A stretch of DNA of 64,000 bases. Origin: Escherichia ruysiae (GTDB lineage Bacteria; Pseudomonadota; Gammaproteobacteria; Enterobacterales; Enterobacteriaceae). Of this stretch, positions 42,206 to 51,421 are shown one piece after another. Within the stretch, counting starts at the first letter, position 1; each line of letters opens with the position of its first letter. Where the stretch lies: assembly GCF_031323975.1 (NCBI RefSeq), contig NZ_JAVIWS010000001.1:3410001-3474000 (forward strand), in the 5' to 3' direction. A program made the translations under genes and the position numbers. The notes under the pieces were generated by a model. That model made no database searches. It was not told the origin of the DNA and saw only the letters and a program-made list of their open reading frames with translations.

Positions 42206-42997
42206 TTAATGGAAACTGTGTTCTTCGCCCGGATAAGCGCCGGACTCCACTTCAGCCATATACTGCCGTACAGCAGCGCGGATGTCGCCCGCTTCGGCAA
42301 GGAAATTTTTGGCGAATTTAGGTATGTGACCACCGGTTATGCCGAATGCGTCGTGCATCACGAGGATTTGTCCGTCGGTTACATTCCCCGCGCCAATACC
42401 GATAACCGGAATCGCCAGCGCCTCGGTAATACGTTTTGCCAGCTCAACCGGTACGCATTCCAGCACCAGCAACTGTGCCCCAGCGGCTTCTAAGGCTAAG
42501 GCGTCATTAAGTAAACGGTCGCCTGCATCGCCACGCCCTTGCACTTTATAACCACCGAAAATATTCACTGACTGTGGCGTTAAGCCCAAATGCCCACAAA
42601 CAGGAACTGCGCGTTCGGTCAGCATTTGAACTGTTTCTACCAGCCAGGCACCGCCTTCGATTTTGACCATATTCGCACCCGCGCGCATGACAGTTGCGGC
42701 GTTTTCAAATGCTTGTTCAGGAGTGGCATAAGCCATAAATGGCAGGTCAGCCAGCAGCAGACAGTTTGGCGCACCGCGACGAACGGCGGCAGTGTGGTAG
42801 GCGATATCTTCCACAGTGACAGGGAGGGTGGAGTCATGGCCCTGAACCGTCATTCCAAGGGAATCCCCCACCAGCATGACGTTAATTCCTTCGTCGGCAA
42901 ACAATTTTGCAAAGCTATAGTCGTAAGCAGTGATGGTGGCGAAGCGTTTTTTTTCCTGTTTACATTTTTGCAGCAGGGAAATGGTAGTTGGTTTCAT
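42206..42997 (-). CDS. panB: Ketopantoate hydroxymethyltransferase PanB
   Basis: PanB makes ketopantoate from 2-oxoisovalerate and methylene-tetrahydrofolate. The 263 residues include [15 protein letters not shown] and the C-terminal [10 protein letters not shown] typical of the family. Near residue 156 the sequence reads [13 protein letters not shown], one residue shorter than the K-12 form I remember (264), an in-frame loss in a surface loop. It is first in the panBC operon. Confidence 0.97.
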   Translation of the reverse strand: MKPTTISLLQKCKQEKKRFATITAYDYSFAKLFADEGINVMLVGDSLGMTVQGHDSTLPVTVEDIAYHTAAVRRGAPNCLLLADLPFMAYATPEQAFENAATVMRAGANMVKIEGGAWLVETVQMLTERAVPVCGHLGLTPQSVNIFGGYKVQGRGDAGDRLLNDALALEAAGAQLLVLECVPVELAKRITEALAIPVIGIGAGNVTDGQILVMHDAFGITGGHIPKFAKNFLAEAGDIRAAVRQYMAEVESGAYPGEEHSFH

Positions 42998-43074
42998 AAC
43001 GTGTCCTGATGGCTAATGTCAGATCTGTTGGCATTCTATCAGTCGTATTAAGGGGGGCAATCGTTTTAGTGGGT

Positions 43075-43100
43075 CACATCGTCAGTTGCCTGACGATGTG
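43075..43100. terminator. Stem-loop after the yad fimbrial operon
   Basis: CACATCGTCAG and CTGACGATGTG pair perfectly over 11 bases around TTGC, just after the yadC stop on the minus strand. There is no T-run in that direction, so it could be a Rho-independent-like or mRNA-protecting hairpin. Confidence 0.55.
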
Positions 43101-43109
43101 TTTGGCTTG

Positions 43110-44321
43110 TCAAGGGTAGGTAATCTGGAATCTGCCGGTGGCTTCGAAATCGCCTGCTTTTATCGTACTATTCCCGTCTTGCTTCAATGTCGCCTGAAAT
43201 TCAAGGGGCTGTGTTGTGCCTTGACCTTTTCCGGGGTAAATCCCCCCTGATGAATCAATCTCGCTTTCATACGCTTTATAAACAGACGTTCCTACATTAG
43301 GCTCAAGAACCATTTTTCCATTAACACTGTTTTTTAAGCCTTCAATAAGTACGCCGACGCCCTCTGCTGCACCGTTACCTTGCAGGGTATTGGCGAGTAA
43401 CTTTTTATTCTGTTGCCCTATTTTTGCAGAGGTCATTTTGGTTTCAATATTTTGTACTCGAATACAGTTTTGCAATGTTATCTGAAAAGGCACAGGCGTT
43501 GCGCCATTTTTAATTTGACTGACTTCGTAGCTCCCCAATGCGACAGTTGAGTTCTGGACGGTATCTCCTGTTACAACTGAAGAAAAACATGTAGGAAGCG
43601 ATAGTTTTACATTACTTAAATTAAAGTTGATATAGATAGGCCCGCTGTATCCCTGGATCGCTGAGCCGGCGTCTTCGGCTTTAAAACGATAAATATAATC
43701 ACTTGTGCTCAGTAATGTGATATTTTGGGTTGCTGTAGGCGCAAACGTGGCATCTGTATAAAATTCAACGGTAAAAGTCTGGAATATTCCTCCTAATCCC
43801 CAAAATTGTGGATAGTTATTATCCATGTCTTTACATCTTCTTTCCATATCGGCGTCATGGAATACAAAGTGAAATTTTTGCGCTTCTGTATCCCCGATAT
43901 ATATTTCAGAAACATCTGCTCTTGTATTATAAGCTGACCATATAGCTGAAATTTTTAATGTGTAATAAAGTCCGGTAACAGATGTTTTGAATAATTTATG
44001 TCCGCCATAAGAGAGTCCGGAGTCGACCATTGCATTTCGTATCGTCATCGGGCCACCAGAGGCGCTCTTATGTGCTGTACAATAAAGAACACCATTAGAA
44101 GCTGTATCCTGACCCTCCCAGTATAATTGTACCCCAGTAGGACCCAACGATTTCGGGCGATAAAACACCAGACTATTATTTCCAGGATACATAAAATTTA
44201 CGCGACCATCTCTGTCTGGTGGAGTCGCGCCGGCACCCACAATAAAATCAATTTTTGCGTAACAAACAGAACTAAACAAAAAAAGAATACTAAAAAAAAT
44301 AATATGTGAAGATGTTTTCAT
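43110..44321 (-). CDS. yadC: Fimbrial tip adhesin-like protein YadC
   Basis: YadC is the last gene of the chaperone-usher operon and has the length of a two-domain adhesin. I start at ATG 44321 with AGGAG six bases upstream; a GTG two codons earlier would sit on the ribosome site. The 403 residues begin with a signal peptide (MKTSSHIIFFSILFLFSSVCYA). An N-terminal receptor-binding-type domain (to about residue 240) is followed by a pilin domain ending with the donor-strand-type RFQITYP. K-12 YadC as I recall it is about 461 residues, so the adhesin domain differs. The ligand is unknown. Confidence 0.85.
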   Translation of the reverse strand: MKTSSHIIFFSILFLFSSVCYAKIDFIVGAGATPPDRDGRVNFMYPGNNSLVFYRPKSLGPTGVQLYWEGQDTASNGVLYCTAHKSASGGPMTIRNAMVDSGLSYGGHKLFKTSVTGLYYTLKISAIWSAYNTRADVSEIYIGDTEAQKFHFVFHDADMERRCKDMDNNYPQFWGLGGIFQTFTVEFYTDATFAPTATQNITLLSTSDYIYRFKAEDAGSAIQGYSGPIYINFNLSNVKLSLPTCFSSVVTGDTVQNSTVALGSYEVSQIKNGATPVPFQITLQNCIRVQNIETKMTSAKIGQQNKKLLANTLQGNGAAEGVGVLIEGLKNSVNGKMVLEPNVGTSVYKAYESEIDSSGGIYPGKGQGTTQPLEFQATLKQDGNSTIKAGDFEATGRFQITYP

Positions 44322-44517
44322 ATTCACTCCTTTAAATATGTTTGTTGTATGAGTGCATAATAAATTGTCTTACTAAAGAATAGCTGGCATAGCTAACCTG
44401 AGGCGTTCGTCCAGGCGATAATGAAATTGTGCTTGTCAATTGCACCTGCTCATTGAGAATTTCTAATTGTGTTAAAATCATAGGTTCCATCCTGATTTTT
44501 CCATTTCCTTACGCTGG

Positions 44518-45096
44518 TTATTCGTACCATGCATCGACCAGTACGCTGGTTGTCACTTTGCCACTACCAACGCTGGCAGCGTTATTGACTTTTTGCATTC
44601 TGGTATAAAAATTCCAGCGTGAGTCATTCATTTTATCGGCGTCGATAGCGTATACAGACCGGGAAACTCCTGCAGGAGACCAGACATTAAACTTATTATT
44701 ACTGTCATTAACCGAAAAAATGACTATTCCGATATTACTGGCTCCGTTGATGTCCTCGTTTGGGAATATCTGCGATGAGCCAGGTGCAAAAGAGCCCGTT
44801 CTGGGTTTAAAGTCCAAGTGCAACTGTTTTGTTCCGGTTAATGCTGTACCGGAACAACCAGATAACAGAATGGAGAAGTTTTTGCCGCCCGTATAATATT
44901 GTTCCGCTGTCGTGCTGTTGGCGAAATAATCCAGCCCTACAGTGGCTAAATTAATGATACCGTTATTGTCGATTTCCATTTTGCAAGTTGAGCTGAGAAC
45001 TTTAGCATTAAAATCAACATTAAGCTCCGCATAGGCGGCGGAACACATCAAGGCTATGTTTATCGTTAAAGCGGCAAATAAATTATGTCTTTTCAT
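44518..45096 (-). CDS. yadK: Fimbrial minor subunit, yadK position
   Basis: A 192-residue pilin with a signal peptide (MKRHNLFAALTINIALMCSAAYA). It has the paired cysteines of chaperone-usher pilins (SSTCKMEI and LSGCSGTA) and ends in an alternating beta-strand (LVDAWYE) that would be donor-strand complemented. It is the gene before yadC, where yadK lies in K-12; I name it by position and type, and homology should be checked. The ribosome site is weak. Confidence 0.75.
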   Translation of the reverse strand: MKRHNLFAALTINIALMCSAAYAELNVDFNAKVLSSTCKMEIDNNGIINLATVGLDYFANSTTAEQYYTGGKNFSILLSGCSGTALTGTKQLHLDFKPRTGSFAPGSSQIFPNEDINGASNIGIVIFSVNDSNNKFNVWSPAGVSRSVYAIDADKMNDSRWNFYTRMQKVNNAASVGSGKVTTSVLVDAWYE

Positions 45097-45127
45097 AACA
45101 TCACTTTTGCACTGGCTACGTCAAAAT

Positions 45128-45712
45128 TTACTGGTAAGTGATGTTAAACACCGCAGGGGTGTTAAAATCACCGGCTCTGACGTCAGTATCTGCTTTGCCA
45201 CTGTCGCGTACCAACCGTGCGCTAAGCGGAAACACTTTGGCATTATTCGTCATGTTCACAGTGGTCGAGTTTTTAGCTTTACACTCGATTTGCTTACCAC
45301 TGTCTGGTGTCGCAGAGTCCCAAACTTCGACGGCTACCGCTTCCGCTTTGTTGGTCGATGCGGCGTTAGCAAATGCTTTCCCATTGCCGTTGCCATCACA
45401 AGTTGCGCCATTTCCCGGGCTTAGGGTAAATACCGCCTGATTCTGTGGCAGACCATCACAGCCGCTAAATGCCAACTGGAATTTTTGCACCTTTGCTTTG
45501 CTGATCACTTCGGGAATATAGACGTTCTGGAAATTGACGGTGTCAATCTTTGCACTACCCGTGTCCTGCAACTCAACTTTACAGGTCCCGGCGGTGATAT
45601 TGGTAACAATAGTCAAATCTAATGCGTCAACGGTCGCTTGCACCGGGTTGATACCAAGAGTAGCGCAGGTCAAAACACTCGCGACACACCAGGCTAATTT
45701 TACTCTTTTCAT
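45128..45712 (-). CDS. yadL: Fimbrial minor subunit, yadL position
   Basis: A 194-residue pilin with a signal peptide (start MKRVKLAWCVASVLTCATL, cleaved near VQA). The cysteine pair is in AGTCKVEL and FSGCDGLP, with two further cysteines (GATCDGNG and IECKAKN) that may form a second disulphide. The C-terminus PAVFNITYQ has the usual pilin strand. It starts 12 bases after yadM, so it belongs to the same operon. The name follows position. Confidence 0.75.
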   Translation of the reverse strand: MKRVKLAWCVASVLTCATLGINPVQATVDALDLTIVTNITAGTCKVELQDTGSAKIDTVNFQNVYIPEVISKAKVQKFQLAFSGCDGLPQNQAVFTLSPGNGATCDGNGNGKAFANAASTNKAEAVAVEVWDSATPDSGKQIECKAKNSTTVNMTNNAKVFPLSARLVRDSGKADTDVRAGDFNTPAVFNITYQ

Positions 45713-45724
45713 TAGATTACCCCG

Positions 45725-46285
45725 TTACTCATAGGTGAAATTAAACGTGACTTTGGCATCAAATGGGCCGATCGTGCCAGTATTTGGCGTAACTTCACGC
45801 ATGGCTGCGCTTAAGTTTAATCCTTTACTCATTTCATCGGCCGTCCATACAATGGTGGTGTTATTATTTAAGCCAAAGTAGACATCGTCCGATGATGACT
45901 GGCGGCGGAAAGCAACGCCAATGTTTGAGGCCTTGCCAGTGGCTGAAGACGGTATGGCTAACACGGGTTGTTCGGTAGATGTTTTTTCCGCTTTTATTGT
46001 CGTTTTCAGTCCTGTAAGCCCATTACAGTTAGCAGGCTTCAATGTAAAGTTTGCCTGGCTCTCGGCACCTTTAGCACGCAATTGATCGAGACGAATATCG
46101 GGAATAGTTAGCTTATAGGCGTTCGTTCCTGCATTACTGATGTTTGAACCGCCATAGGGGATCACCGACATATCACAGGTTGGCTGTACGATTGTGGCGA
46201 TGAACTTTACATCGACATCAACAGCGAACACCGGAGCGGTTAGCATAAGTGCGCCTAAAGCAAAGGGAATACTTTTCCGTCTCAT
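45725..46285 (-). CDS. yadM: Fimbrial minor subunit, yadM position
   Basis: A 186-residue pilin with a signal peptide (MRRKSIPFALGALMLTAPVFA). The paired cysteines are in QPTCDMSV and PANCNGLT, and it ends VTFNFTYE, a typical donor-strand-complemented pilin end. It follows the usher by 22 bases. The name is by position in the yad operon. Confidence 0.78.
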   Translation of the reverse strand: MRRKSIPFALGALMLTAPVFAVDVDVKFIATIVQPTCDMSVIPYGGSNISNAGTNAYKLTIPDIRLDQLRAKGAESQANFTLKPANCNGLTGLKTTIKAEKTSTEQPVLAIPSSATGKASNIGVAFRRQSSSDDVYFGLNNNTTIVWTADEMSKGLNLSAAMREVTPNTGTIGPFDAKVTFNFTYE

Positions 46286-46307
46286 AGCTTTTCCAAAATT
46301 TGCGGAT

Positions 46308-48935
46308 TTAGCGAGTCACAGATACCGTACACAGTACGTTATCCAACAACAGGGACCGGTTGCCACTTTCTTCAGTAGCTGTCATCGGAACCTGATAATG
46401 AGCAAGGCAATGCTGAGCTTGTCTGTTCTCATCGAACCAGTTCACCCGCAACACCCCTTTATCTTCTATACCTCTGATAAAGGCCCGGTTACCCTGGCCG
46501 ATATAACCAAGGACATTACCTTGTTCATCGGTGACATCTGCGGCAAACGGCAATGGCTGGCCGTCATTGCGGTGTAGGGTCACCATTGCTGAGCGCCCCT
46601 GGTCAGTTTCAAAGTTGGTCAGTGTGATAGCACCGTAGCGCGGTACGGTGCGGGAACTGGTACTTTTTAGCTCGACATCGTTTTCCAGCCCTTTAATATC
46701 CAGGCTGATGTTATTTTCCTTGTAAGGCGATGCGGATGAGGAGATGCCATATCCCCAGCGATCGATGGTATTGTTACCATAGTTTATTCGTGCGCCTGCA
46801 GCGCCAGGGGCTTTTACCAGAACCAATGTATCGCTGTCGCTGAAGCTGTCGCCAGAAAACGTAACCCCTCCCTGATGCAGAACAAAACCGCCGTCAGTGC
46901 TTAATGACATCTGACGGTTACTGTCAGTATCTGCACTTGCGGAAGCAGACAACGTTCCCCAGGGAGATTCGTAACTTATGTAGCCCCCGATATCAGCCAG
47001 ATCGGTACTGTTTTTATTGATGATGTAATCAGTACTCACGCTGTAGCTGTATTTACCATCACCGCTGGCACCGTTGGTGCTGGCGCTGAAAGCGTGGCTG
47101 CCGTTAAAGTCGGTGTTCATTCGTGCGTCAACGTACTGGAAGCCACTTTCACGTCGTTTACCACCAAACAATTTTTCGATAGGAAGGCTGACGCTCAGAT
47201 AGAAACTATCATCCTGCTCGCCATCTTCATTCCAGGTACGCTGAATGGAAGCACTCCAGGAGCCCCAATCCGTCCCTTTGCTGTAGCCCATTGAGTAGTA
47301 GCTCCGGCTGCTGCTTCCGCCCCAGTAATCTGTCCAGCTACCGTTCAGATAAAAAGAACCATAATCTATCTCTTTAAATTTCAACGGTTGGTTGAGGCTG
47401 ATCGTAAACTGGTTGCGTAGACGCTGGTAAGTGTTCATCGTCTGCCGTTCATTGGCGGGTAGATGTTTGGCATCATCCTGTAGATTCAGTGCGTCATTGA
47501 GCCCCAGGTAGTTGCTGGTGGAGTAGCGATAAGCGGCAAGATTTAAAGACGTATTGGTTTCATTAAACATTTTGTTCCATGAAACACGGTAGCTCTGCCC
47601 TGTGTAGGTCTTGTCCTCATATATCCTGGCCTGAGATTGCGTCACATCAAACGACACGGCGCCAATTGACGTGTTTACCCCGACCCCTAACAGGAAGGCC
47701 TGGTAGTCAGCATCGGTGAGTTGAATGCCGGTGTAGCCAGTAAAGGTGTTGTTAATGCCGTAATACCATGTACCTTGTAGAAGATTGTAATCATCGCGAA
47801 GATCGTCGCGATCAATCTGCCCGCCGCTGATATCCCAGCGACCCACGCCAGGGCGCAGCATCTGAATAACGGACGAGAAGGGTTGAGAGAAAGTGCGACG
47901 CGAACCATCTGCTTCCTCGATAGTGACTAACAGGTCGTTGCCGTAGCCGGAAGGGGAAATATCGTCGATGGCGAACTCACCCGGAGGAACGGTGCCTTCA
48001 TAAATTTTGTAGCCGCCCTGTGTTACGGTAACCTTAGCGTTGCTGTTAGCAACACCACGGATAACAGGCGCAAATCCGGTCATTGACGGTGGCAACATGC
48101 GGTCGTCGCTATACAGGCGTACCCCTTTTATACTAACGGAGTCGAAAGTTTCCCCGGTTGTATAGGTTTCCCCGACCACTAATTGTGAGCGAATAAATGG
48201 CAGTTCACGCTGAAGATAGCTGTTCTGGAAATCCAGATTGCTGCCAATATCCTGCTGCCAACTGTAGTTACCGTTGCTTCTCAGATGCCAGTTTCCGAGG
48301 TTAATACCGGTATTGAAGGCGGTATAAAAAGTCTGGTTTTCGTCGTTATGCTGCGTGTTGCGCCAGGCATTCATACGATAGGAGAGCATGGCTGCATTTA
48401 TACCATCCTCCCATAGTGAAGGATCAACATAGCCCTGGTAATTACGCATGATCCAGACTTGCGGAACTGTCAGTTCCAGTTTTTGATCGTTAGTATCGAA
48501 ATAAACCTGTGACTGTGGAATAGCTTTTGCGATATCAAGGCAATCATCTGCGCTTTCATTGCGTTTTTGTAATACTGCTTCTCCGTCCCGGAGATCAGGT
48601 TGTTTTATATGAAGCTGACTCAGTATTTTTCGCGAAATACAGGCTTCGGCGTTTCTCTTGCCCACATCAATCATTTCGATGTTCAGGCTGCTGGCGGAAA
48701 TATTATTGACGTAAACCTTTACGTCATAATTTCCAGGCATTGCCGGGTTGCCATCAGAATAGCGCGATAAGTCTATTCCTCTGGCGGAAGAGCCCATGAG
48801 AAAGCTTGGGTCGTACTCAATCGTCTCTGTTGCATTCGTGCTTTGGGCATAAATGCAGGAGAAGATAATAGCGATCCTTGTTAATTTACAATGAGCCATC
48901 TTTTTTTTATACTCGCATCGCAAAAAAATCATCAA
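46308..48935 (-). CDS. htrE: Fimbrial outer-membrane usher HtrE
   Basis: HtrE is the outer-membrane usher through which chaperone-bound subunits are assembled. The 875 residues show a signal sequence ending TNA-TE, an N-terminal chaperone-binding domain (DPSFLMGSSARGIDLSRY), a beta-barrel with the plug (ANSNAKVTVTQGGYKIYEGT) and C-terminal domains with a cysteine pair. A start at 48899 (MAHCKLT) is also possible; neither start has a strong ribosome site. The family core (RPGVGRWDISGGQ) is conserved but many residues differ from the K-12 HtrE I remember, so this is probably a distinct allele. Confidence 0.92.
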   Translation of the reverse strand: MMIFLRCEYKKKMAHCKLTRIAIIFSCIYAQSTNATETIEYDPSFLMGSSARGIDLSRYSDGNPAMPGNYDVKVYVNNISASSLNIEMIDVGKRNAEACISRKILSQLHIKQPDLRDGEAVLQKRNESADDCLDIAKAIPQSQVYFDTNDQKLELTVPQVWIMRNYQGYVDPSLWEDGINAAMLSYRMNAWRNTQHNDENQTFYTAFNTGINLGNWHLRSNGNYSWQQDIGSNLDFQNSYLQRELPFIRSQLVVGETYTTGETFDSVSIKGVRLYSDDRMLPPSMTGFAPVIRGVANSNAKVTVTQGGYKIYEGTVPPGEFAIDDISPSGYGNDLLVTIEEADGSRRTFSQPFSSVIQMLRPGVGRWDISGGQIDRDDLRDDYNLLQGTWYYGINNTFTGYTGIQLTDADYQAFLLGVGVNTSIGAVSFDVTQSQARIYEDKTYTGQSYRVSWNKMFNETNTSLNLAAYRYSTSNYLGLNDALNLQDDAKHLPANERQTMNTYQRLRNQFTISLNQPLKFKEIDYGSFYLNGSWTDYWGGSSSRSYYSMGYSKGTDWGSWSASIQRTWNEDGEQDDSFYLSVSLPIEKLFGGKRRESGFQYVDARMNTDFNGSHAFSASTNGASGDGKYSYSVSTDYIINKNSTDLADIGGYISYESPWGTLSASASADTDSNRQMSLSTDGGFVLHQGGVTFSGDSFSDSDTLVLVKAPGAAGARINYGNNTIDRWGYGISSSASPYKENNISLDIKGLENDVELKSTSSRTVPRYGAITLTNFETDQGRSAMVTLHRNDGQPLPFAADVTDEQGNVLGYIGQGNRAFIRGIEDKGVLRVNWFDENRQAQHCLAHYQVPMTATEESGNRSLLLDNVLCTVSVTR

Positions 48936-48946
48936 TAAAATCAGGT

Positions 48947-49675
48947 TTAAAGATTGCTTTCACCTTTAATTTCACTGCCATAATCACTAATTGCTGAATA
49001 GCGTAATTTTGCGCCGCCTATAGATGTTTGTAGCCCTTGCACACTAAAATCGCTATTGCTATTTGGAGCTATCATAGAAGTATTTACAACATAAGACTTT
49101 GTGCCTGATACAACATCAACGGCTGAAAATGAGACATAGTATGGAGTAGGGTTAGTTACTTTGATTTTATTACCGCTCCATTGCCATTTTAATTGGGATG
49201 GCGCCGTAAACGGATCACCACTTAACCCCTCCGGTCGGTAAAATAATTTAATGCGCGTACGGAAAGCCAGTTGCAGAAGATTTTTATTTTCAGCTTCTTT
49301 ATCTTTTACTTTAGGCGGTACTTCCAGCACATTAAACCAAAAGACACTTTCGCGATCTTTTGGTAACGTCTGGCTATTCGTATAGGTGATTGTCACTGTC
49401 TGACCGCGTTTCGGGTCGATGCGTGAAACCGGGGGGGTAGCGTTAAACGGAACTTTAATGGTCGCCGGATCGGCATTATCGTCACCCGTATCCAGCCATG
49501 ACTGAACCAGTAATGGGCGCGAGCCTTTATTTTCCAGGCGCATAGTGACATTCTTGTCTTTTTCTTTATAAATAACACGTGTTCCGTTAATGACAATATC
49601 AGCCTGCGCAACTGATGCGAAAACAGATAAAGTACTTGCAAGTAATAGCGGAATAATTTTCTGATAAATCTGCAT
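48947..49675 (-). CDS. ecpD: Periplasmic fimbrial chaperone EcpD (YadV)
   Basis: EcpD is the PapD-type chaperone of the Yad operon. I start at ATG 49675, which has AAGGAGAG six bases upstream, giving 242 residues; the frame is open ten codons further. A signal peptide ends at AQA-DIV. The G1-strand and chaperone motifs are visible: GTRVIYKEKDKNV, RPLLVQSWLDTGDD, PPVSRIDPKRGQ, and LFYRPEGL. The C-terminal half differs from the K-12 protein as I recall it. It is between yadN and htrE. Confidence 0.92.
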   Translation of the reverse strand: MQIYQKIIPLLLASTLSVFASVAQADIVINGTRVIYKEKDKNVTMRLENKGSRPLLVQSWLDTGDDNADPATIKVPFNATPPVSRIDPKRGQTVTITYTNSQTLPKDRESVFWFNVLEVPPKVKDKEAENKNLLQLAFRTRIKLFYRPEGLSGDPFTAPSQLKWQWSGNKIKVTNPTPYYVSFSAVDVVSGTKSYVVNTSMIAPNSNSDFSVQGLQTSIGGAKLRYSAISDYGSEIKGESNL

Positions 49676-49761
49676 CTCTTCTCTCCTTGAAAAACGCAAA
49701 ATCATAAATAAGAGGCTGCAAGCACAGCCTCTTAATACAATTAATTCAACTCCAATAAAAA

Positions 49762-50340
49762 TTAATTGTAAGTTAAGGTATAGGTGCTGTTAGTTTTCAC
49801 ATGACCAGAGGTCACGGTGGCATTAGCATCAGACTTCACATAAGATGCTTTTAAATGGAAGTTCGCAACATGAGTGGTGGTGTCGAATGCTTCAGTGATC
49901 TGGTTGCTCGGGTTATTCACTTCGACCAGATTCAGTGCTCCAGTATTATTTACATGGTGCAGAGCGATATCGACATTACCTGCTGGATCCTGAACTGAGC
50001 CGTCATTACTCAAAGTACCCTGGTTAGAGTTATGGTACATAGAACTGAAACTCATGACTGCGTTTTGAGCCGTTGCATTACCTGTCGCACAATCAACTTT
50101 AATATTAATATCTTCCGGGAACCCACCTGCAGCAGTTTTGCTCATTGCCGGGACATCAGCAATTTGTGCAGTCTGTAGCATAACCGTAACGTCTTTACCG
50201 CCACCATTTATTGTCGTTACACAAGTACCAGCGGTAACAAAACCACCGATATTCAACTGCCCACCGTCAACACCAGCCATTACTGAACCGGCTGAAAGGG
50301 AAGATGCTGCTAATACGATGGCAAGTAGCTTTTTGTTCAT
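49762..50340 (-). CDS. yadN: Yad fimbrial major subunit YadN
   Basis: YadN is the promoter-proximal pilin and the likely major subunit. It has 192 residues: a signal peptide (MNKKLLAIVLAASSLSAGSVMA), the cysteine pair AGTCVTTI and KVDCATGN, and the pilin end STYTLTYN. GGAGA precedes the ATG. Being first in the operon with a good ribosome site fits high expression relative to the minor subunits. Confidence 0.9.
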   Translation of the reverse strand: MNKKLLAIVLAASSLSAGSVMAGVDGGQLNIGGFVTAGTCVTTINGGGKDVTVMLQTAQIADVPAMSKTAAGGFPEDINIKVDCATGNATAQNAVMSFSSMYHNSNQGTLSNDGSVQDPAGNVDIALHHVNNTGALNLVEVNNPSNQITEAFDTTTHVANFHLKASYVKSDANATVTSGHVKTNSTYTLTYN

Positions 50341-50941
50341 TAAAATTCTCCATAAAAAAAGAGAGACGAATCAATAACAAATATTAATTTATTGTTATTC
50401 TACGTCTTCCAAAAACGCGGCAGAGACTAGCAATATAAGGATGAAAATAAAAATTGATGGTGTGAATGATTTGGGGTGATTTATTGATTTACCTTCCCTT
50501 GCATTCATCATTTGAATAGCTATTTATTTTAGAGCAAGCGGTTAGGTGAGTATAAGAGTGTTTATAAGGGTGGTTTGATTGGTAACTTATTGATTTTTTT
50601 AATTTTATTATTTTTCTTGTGATTGATTGTGGTGTGTCATTTTTATTATATATATATTTTAGTGTGTCATTTTGTATGCATTAGTTTTTCTGTATTTACA
50701 TATTAGATTATCTTAATATAAAGTTTAATATTATTAATATGTACGTTAATTTTCATGTGTTTTTTTTGCCCATTTGTGCCTTTCTTGGGGGGATCTCACT
50801 TTTTTTTGATCTTAATTATCTAAAAGAAGAAAGGAATTTTAACCATAAAGATTATGACTGGCATATCAGAGGCAAGAACCAGATTACTGATGCGTATTTC
50901 ACTACGCATACTAGCTTGAATAATTAGAAAGGGGAGGGTGA
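50341..50941. promoter_or_regulatory. AT-rich yad promoter region
   Basis: This 601-base gap upstream of yadN is strongly AT-rich with long T-runs and TATATATATT at about 50648, a composition typical of H-NS-bound fimbrial promoters. It should hold the yadN promoter, but I cannot fix its elements. A 62-codon plus-strand frame (50739-50927) lies in it without a ribosome site; I do not call it a gene. Confidence 0.6.
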
Positions 50942-51421
50942 TTACCAGCGTGGTAAGGGACAAGAAGCATTGCTCGTTAATAAACTTTGCAATGTCTCTC
51001 CATCAGGGAAAATTAATTCCGGCGCAATCTCAAACAGCGGCCACAGCATAAATCCACGATTTTTCATATCGTAGTGCGGAACGGTCAGGCGCTCGGTGTT
51101 AATCACCTGATTGCCAAACAACATAATGTCTAAATCGAGCGTGCGCGGCCCCCAGCGTTCGGCTTTACGGACGCGACCTTGCTGCAATTCAATACGCTGT
51201 GTGTGATTGAGTAACTCTTCGGGCGCGAGTGCGGTTTCCAGCGCCACGGCGGCGTTGAGGTAATCAGGTTGATCCTGCGGCCCCAGCGGTGGGGTGCGGT
51301 AAAACGAAGAAACGGCAAGAATGCAGCTTTCAGGGATATCACCGATTGCTTTCACGGCAGCATTGACCTGCTCCAGTGGAGAGGCCAGATTGCTGCCTAT
51401 GGCAATATACGCCACTGTCAT
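50942..51421 (-). CDS. folK: HPPK folate enzyme FolK
   Basis: FolK pyrophosphorylates 6-hydroxymethyl-dihydropterin in folate synthesis. The 159 residues include [20 protein letters not shown] and the catalytic [15 protein letters not shown]. The last 15 residues ([17 protein letters not shown]) differ from the K-12 tail I remember. Its ATG overlaps the pcnB stop (ATGA). Confidence 0.97.
   Translation of the reverse strand: MTVAYIAIGSNLASPLEQVNAAVKAIGDIPESCILAVSSFYRTPPLGPQDQPDYLNAAVALETALAPEELLNHTQRIELQQGRVRKAERWGPRTLDLDIMLFGNQVINTERLTVPHYDMKNRGFMLWPLFEIAPELIFPDGETLQSLLTSNASCPLPRW

Noticed and set aside
50739..50927. 62-codon plus-strand frame in the AT-rich region before yadN
   Set aside because: No ribosome-binding site, AT-rich chance frame, no motif. 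It could be looked at again if transcription is found.
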